From the NCBI GenBank assembly GCA_011009095.1, contig VTPC01091272.1, positions 545,016-609,015 on the forward strand: a stretch of 64,000 bases of DNA, written 5' to 3'. A program made the translations under genes and the position numbers. This document shows positions 62,115 to 64,000 of this stretch, piece after piece. Under the pieces are notes generated by a model that was given only the letters and a program-made list of their open reading frames with translations, was not told where the DNA came from and ran no database searches. The stretch's first letter is position 1. Each line of letters starts with the position of its first letter. The DNA comes from Ignelater luminosus (Eukaryota; Arthropoda; Insecta; Coleoptera; Elateridae).

Positions 62115-63404
62115 AAGGTTGAACACGCCAAAACCTAGGCACGAATAAGAACTTACTAGTGCTAAGATAAGAGACATAGGTTGTTTTTTATTTTGACAAA
62201 ACATATCTAGCAGCCATAGAAACAAAATGTGACAATTGATATTTTTTGTTGTTCATTCGTTGTTAACATGGCAAGCCGTCAACTTCAGCTACGTGAAATT
62301 ATCGTGCACGAAAACACTAAAAATCTTCTAATGAGTTATAAAGCACTAGCAAGAAAGTTAAATTATCCTCAATCAACTGCTTGTTCTGTTTTAAAAAAGT
62401 TTCGAGACCGTTTAACAATGGAAAGGAAACCAGGAAGCGGAGGAAAACAAGGAGTGAAGGACAAAAAGAAGGAACAACGCGTATTACAGCTTTTTGTATC
62501 CAATCCCAAGTTGTCATCGCGTGATGTGGCTAAAAAGATAAAAGTGTCCCAATCATATGTACAAAACGTTAGGAGTAGAGCTAGTTTAAAAAGTTATAAG
62601 GCCCAAATTGCACCTGATCGTAATGCTAAACAGAATTTAACTGCCAAAACATAGATCGAGGAAATTGCACAAAAATTTTTTTAACAAGATATGAATGCAT
62701 GGTGATGGATGACGAAACTTATATCAAAGCAAATTCCGGGTCACGAGTTTTACACCAGCAAAAGTCGTAAAGATGCTCCAGAAGATTATAAACTTAAAAA
62801 AAGGTCCAAGTATTCAAAAAAATACTTACTTTGGCAAGCTATTTGTAGCTGTGGAAAAAGAAGTCTGTCATTCATCACCACGGGAACAATAAACCAGGAA
62901 ATTTACAAAACGGAATGCTTGCAAAAGCAGCTTCTGCCTTTTCTACGAGAGCATAAGTCATAACCATTGTTTTGGCCAGACTTAGCCAGTTGCCACTATG
63001 CTAAATCAGTGGAAGAGTTGTATGAGCAAATGGAGTTGTTGTAGTTCCCAAAGACTGCAATCCCCCCAACAGTCCTAAACTTCGACCAATCGAAGGGTAT
63101 TGGTCTATAATGAAATACATATTAAAAAAGAAAGGTGGAGAAGCAAATTCCGTGGCTGACCTACAGAAATCCTGGTCATGGGCTACAAAAAGAGTCAGCG
63201 ATGAGGACGTGCAAACCCGAATAAGTCGTATACGACGTAAAGTACGTTCTGTGGCGTATGCTGGTAAATTAGAGTAAACAAATATTGTTCACATGTAAAA
63301 GACATCATAAATAAATAAAGTATCTTTTGTTTTTGTTCAAATAATAACTTCTTTTTTTTATAAAATAAAATTTTAAGTGCCCACGTTTTGGCGTGTTCAA
63401 CCTT
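62115..63404 (+). mobile_element. Tc1/mariner-superfamily transposon, DD37E-type
   Basis: 1290 bp with about 27-bp inverted repeats starting AAGGTTGAACACGCCAAAAC, two mismatches between ends. TA lies on both sides (62113-62114 and 63405-63406). A single transposase pseudogene fills it. The termini are unrelated to any mariner in the window. Confidence 0.93.
62268..63277 (+). pseudogene. Tc1/mariner-superfamily transposase pseudogene
   Basis: The ATG at 62268 (MASRQLQLREIIVHEN) fits better than the upstream GTG. The N-terminus has two helix-turn-helix segments (YKALARKLNYPQSTACSVLK and SSRDVAKKIKVSQSYVQNV). A TAG at 62652 ends that frame. Beyond it, in shifted frames, are the first catalytic Asp (VMDDETYI near 62705), KYSKKYLLWQAICSCG, the second Asp (WPDLASCHYAK near 62976) and the Glu (PKLRPIEGYW near 63090). 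The distance between the second Asp and the Glu is 110 nucleotides, one short of 37 codons, so the ancestor was DD37E and a single base has been lost. It ends AYAGKLE before TAA at 63275-63277. It is dead through several indels. Confidence 0.88.
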
Positions 63405-63406
63405 TA

Positions 63407-64000
63407 ATATAATTCGGCCATACACGTGCTAAATACTGTTTGGAGAATGTTATACAGACCGTTGTTGCTCTGCTGAGAATAAATAATTTATGCGAGTAAG
63501 CTTTTTGGTCATTTACCAACTCCAAAATCTCTTTCAGGTAAGGAAACAAGCACCTGCGCCACATTCACTTTTTAACTGTATATATCTAAAGCCCTTCGAA
63601 ATTATTTATCTAAATTAGCCTTGGGACCAATTTAGAGGATTCTAAATTGGTATAGCCAATCAAAAAGTAAATGTAAGGCAAGTGTTTGCTGCCTTTATTC
63701 TCCAAATTGATCTTGGGAACTTCCAAATTGATTTCTGCCAATTTCAAACTGACTACTACAGAGTTTTAAAACTGACTTCAGATGTCCATCAGCTACTATA
63801 TTTGTTTGATGACAAATAACTTAAGAGAATTTGAGGTTAGAAACTCACCATGGTGGAAGTGTGCGAGAATAACAACTTCCCCACGTGAGAGGCTTGCAGC
63901 AATATTTTTTCCTTTTAGCTACAAAGTTTAGTTAAAGCAATCAAATAGGCTACTTATCTTCATTAAGAAAAGTTGGATAGAACAGAATTTTCTCTTTTAT
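63407..64000. other. unassigned DNA
   Basis: Near 63608-63750 the words CCAAATTGATCTTGGGA and TAAATTAGCCTTGGGA, with further CCAATTT-type words, recur, suggesting a small diverged local repeat. Nothing else was recognised up to the window end. Confidence 0.45.

Noticed and set aside
1..64000. CRISPR arrays, bacterial operons, rRNA genes
   Set aside because: No regularly spaced direct repeats, no prokaryotic gene organisation and no rRNA sequence was seen. The window is eukaryotic nuclear DNA.

Overview
This looks like AT-rich nuclear DNA from an animal, most likely an arthropod. The evidence is the mix of mobile elements: a Ty1/copia retrotransposon with Drosophila-copia-style half-tRNA priming, several mariner copies, Tc1-like relics, hAT elements, non-LTR relics and a tRNA-like sequence. 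There are no bacterial operons, ribosome binding sites or phage genes. The species cannot be named from the sequence. No intact host gene could be established. The few non-transposon open frames are about as long as chance allows in DNA this AT-rich.

Layout. 1-13.4 kb: mostly unassigned, with a diverged ~81-bp tandem repeat (3.1-3.4 kb), a 155-bp foldback element (8.9 kb) and a tRNA-like sequence (10.9 kb). 13.47-19.16 kb: a full-length but dead copia element with 5-bp target duplications. A complete mariner sits inside its reverse transcriptase. 22.3-23.3 kb: a decayed LINE. 26.2-27.5 kb: a mariner with a nearly complete transposase frame that lacks its start. Its sister copy is at 57.0-58.3 kb. 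27.7-29.1 kb: a Tc1-like relic with an internal insertion. 33.3-34.6 kb: a different mariner whose first catalytic Asp is deleted. 37.5-39.85 kb: a nested composite of a short hAT element carrying a TA-target element and a 1.34-kb hAT element. 45.8-47.6 kb: remains of two Tc1/mariner-superfamily transposases and a degraded ORF of unknown family. 48.0-49.7 kb: one probable and two well-supported non-autonomous DNA elements. 53.3-53.6 kb: a second LINE relic. 62.1-63.4 kb: a full-length Tc1/mariner-superfamily element whose transposase has DD37E-type spacing but is frameshifted.

None of these elements looks autonomous today. Terminal repeats and target duplications are well preserved for nine of them, so exact ends and several relative ages can be read. 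The window is best seen as intergenic or long-intron DNA that has received successive insertions. The most informative parts are the nested structures, and I saw no convincing new multi-gene system. All family names rest on motifs read by eye, and no database search was possible.
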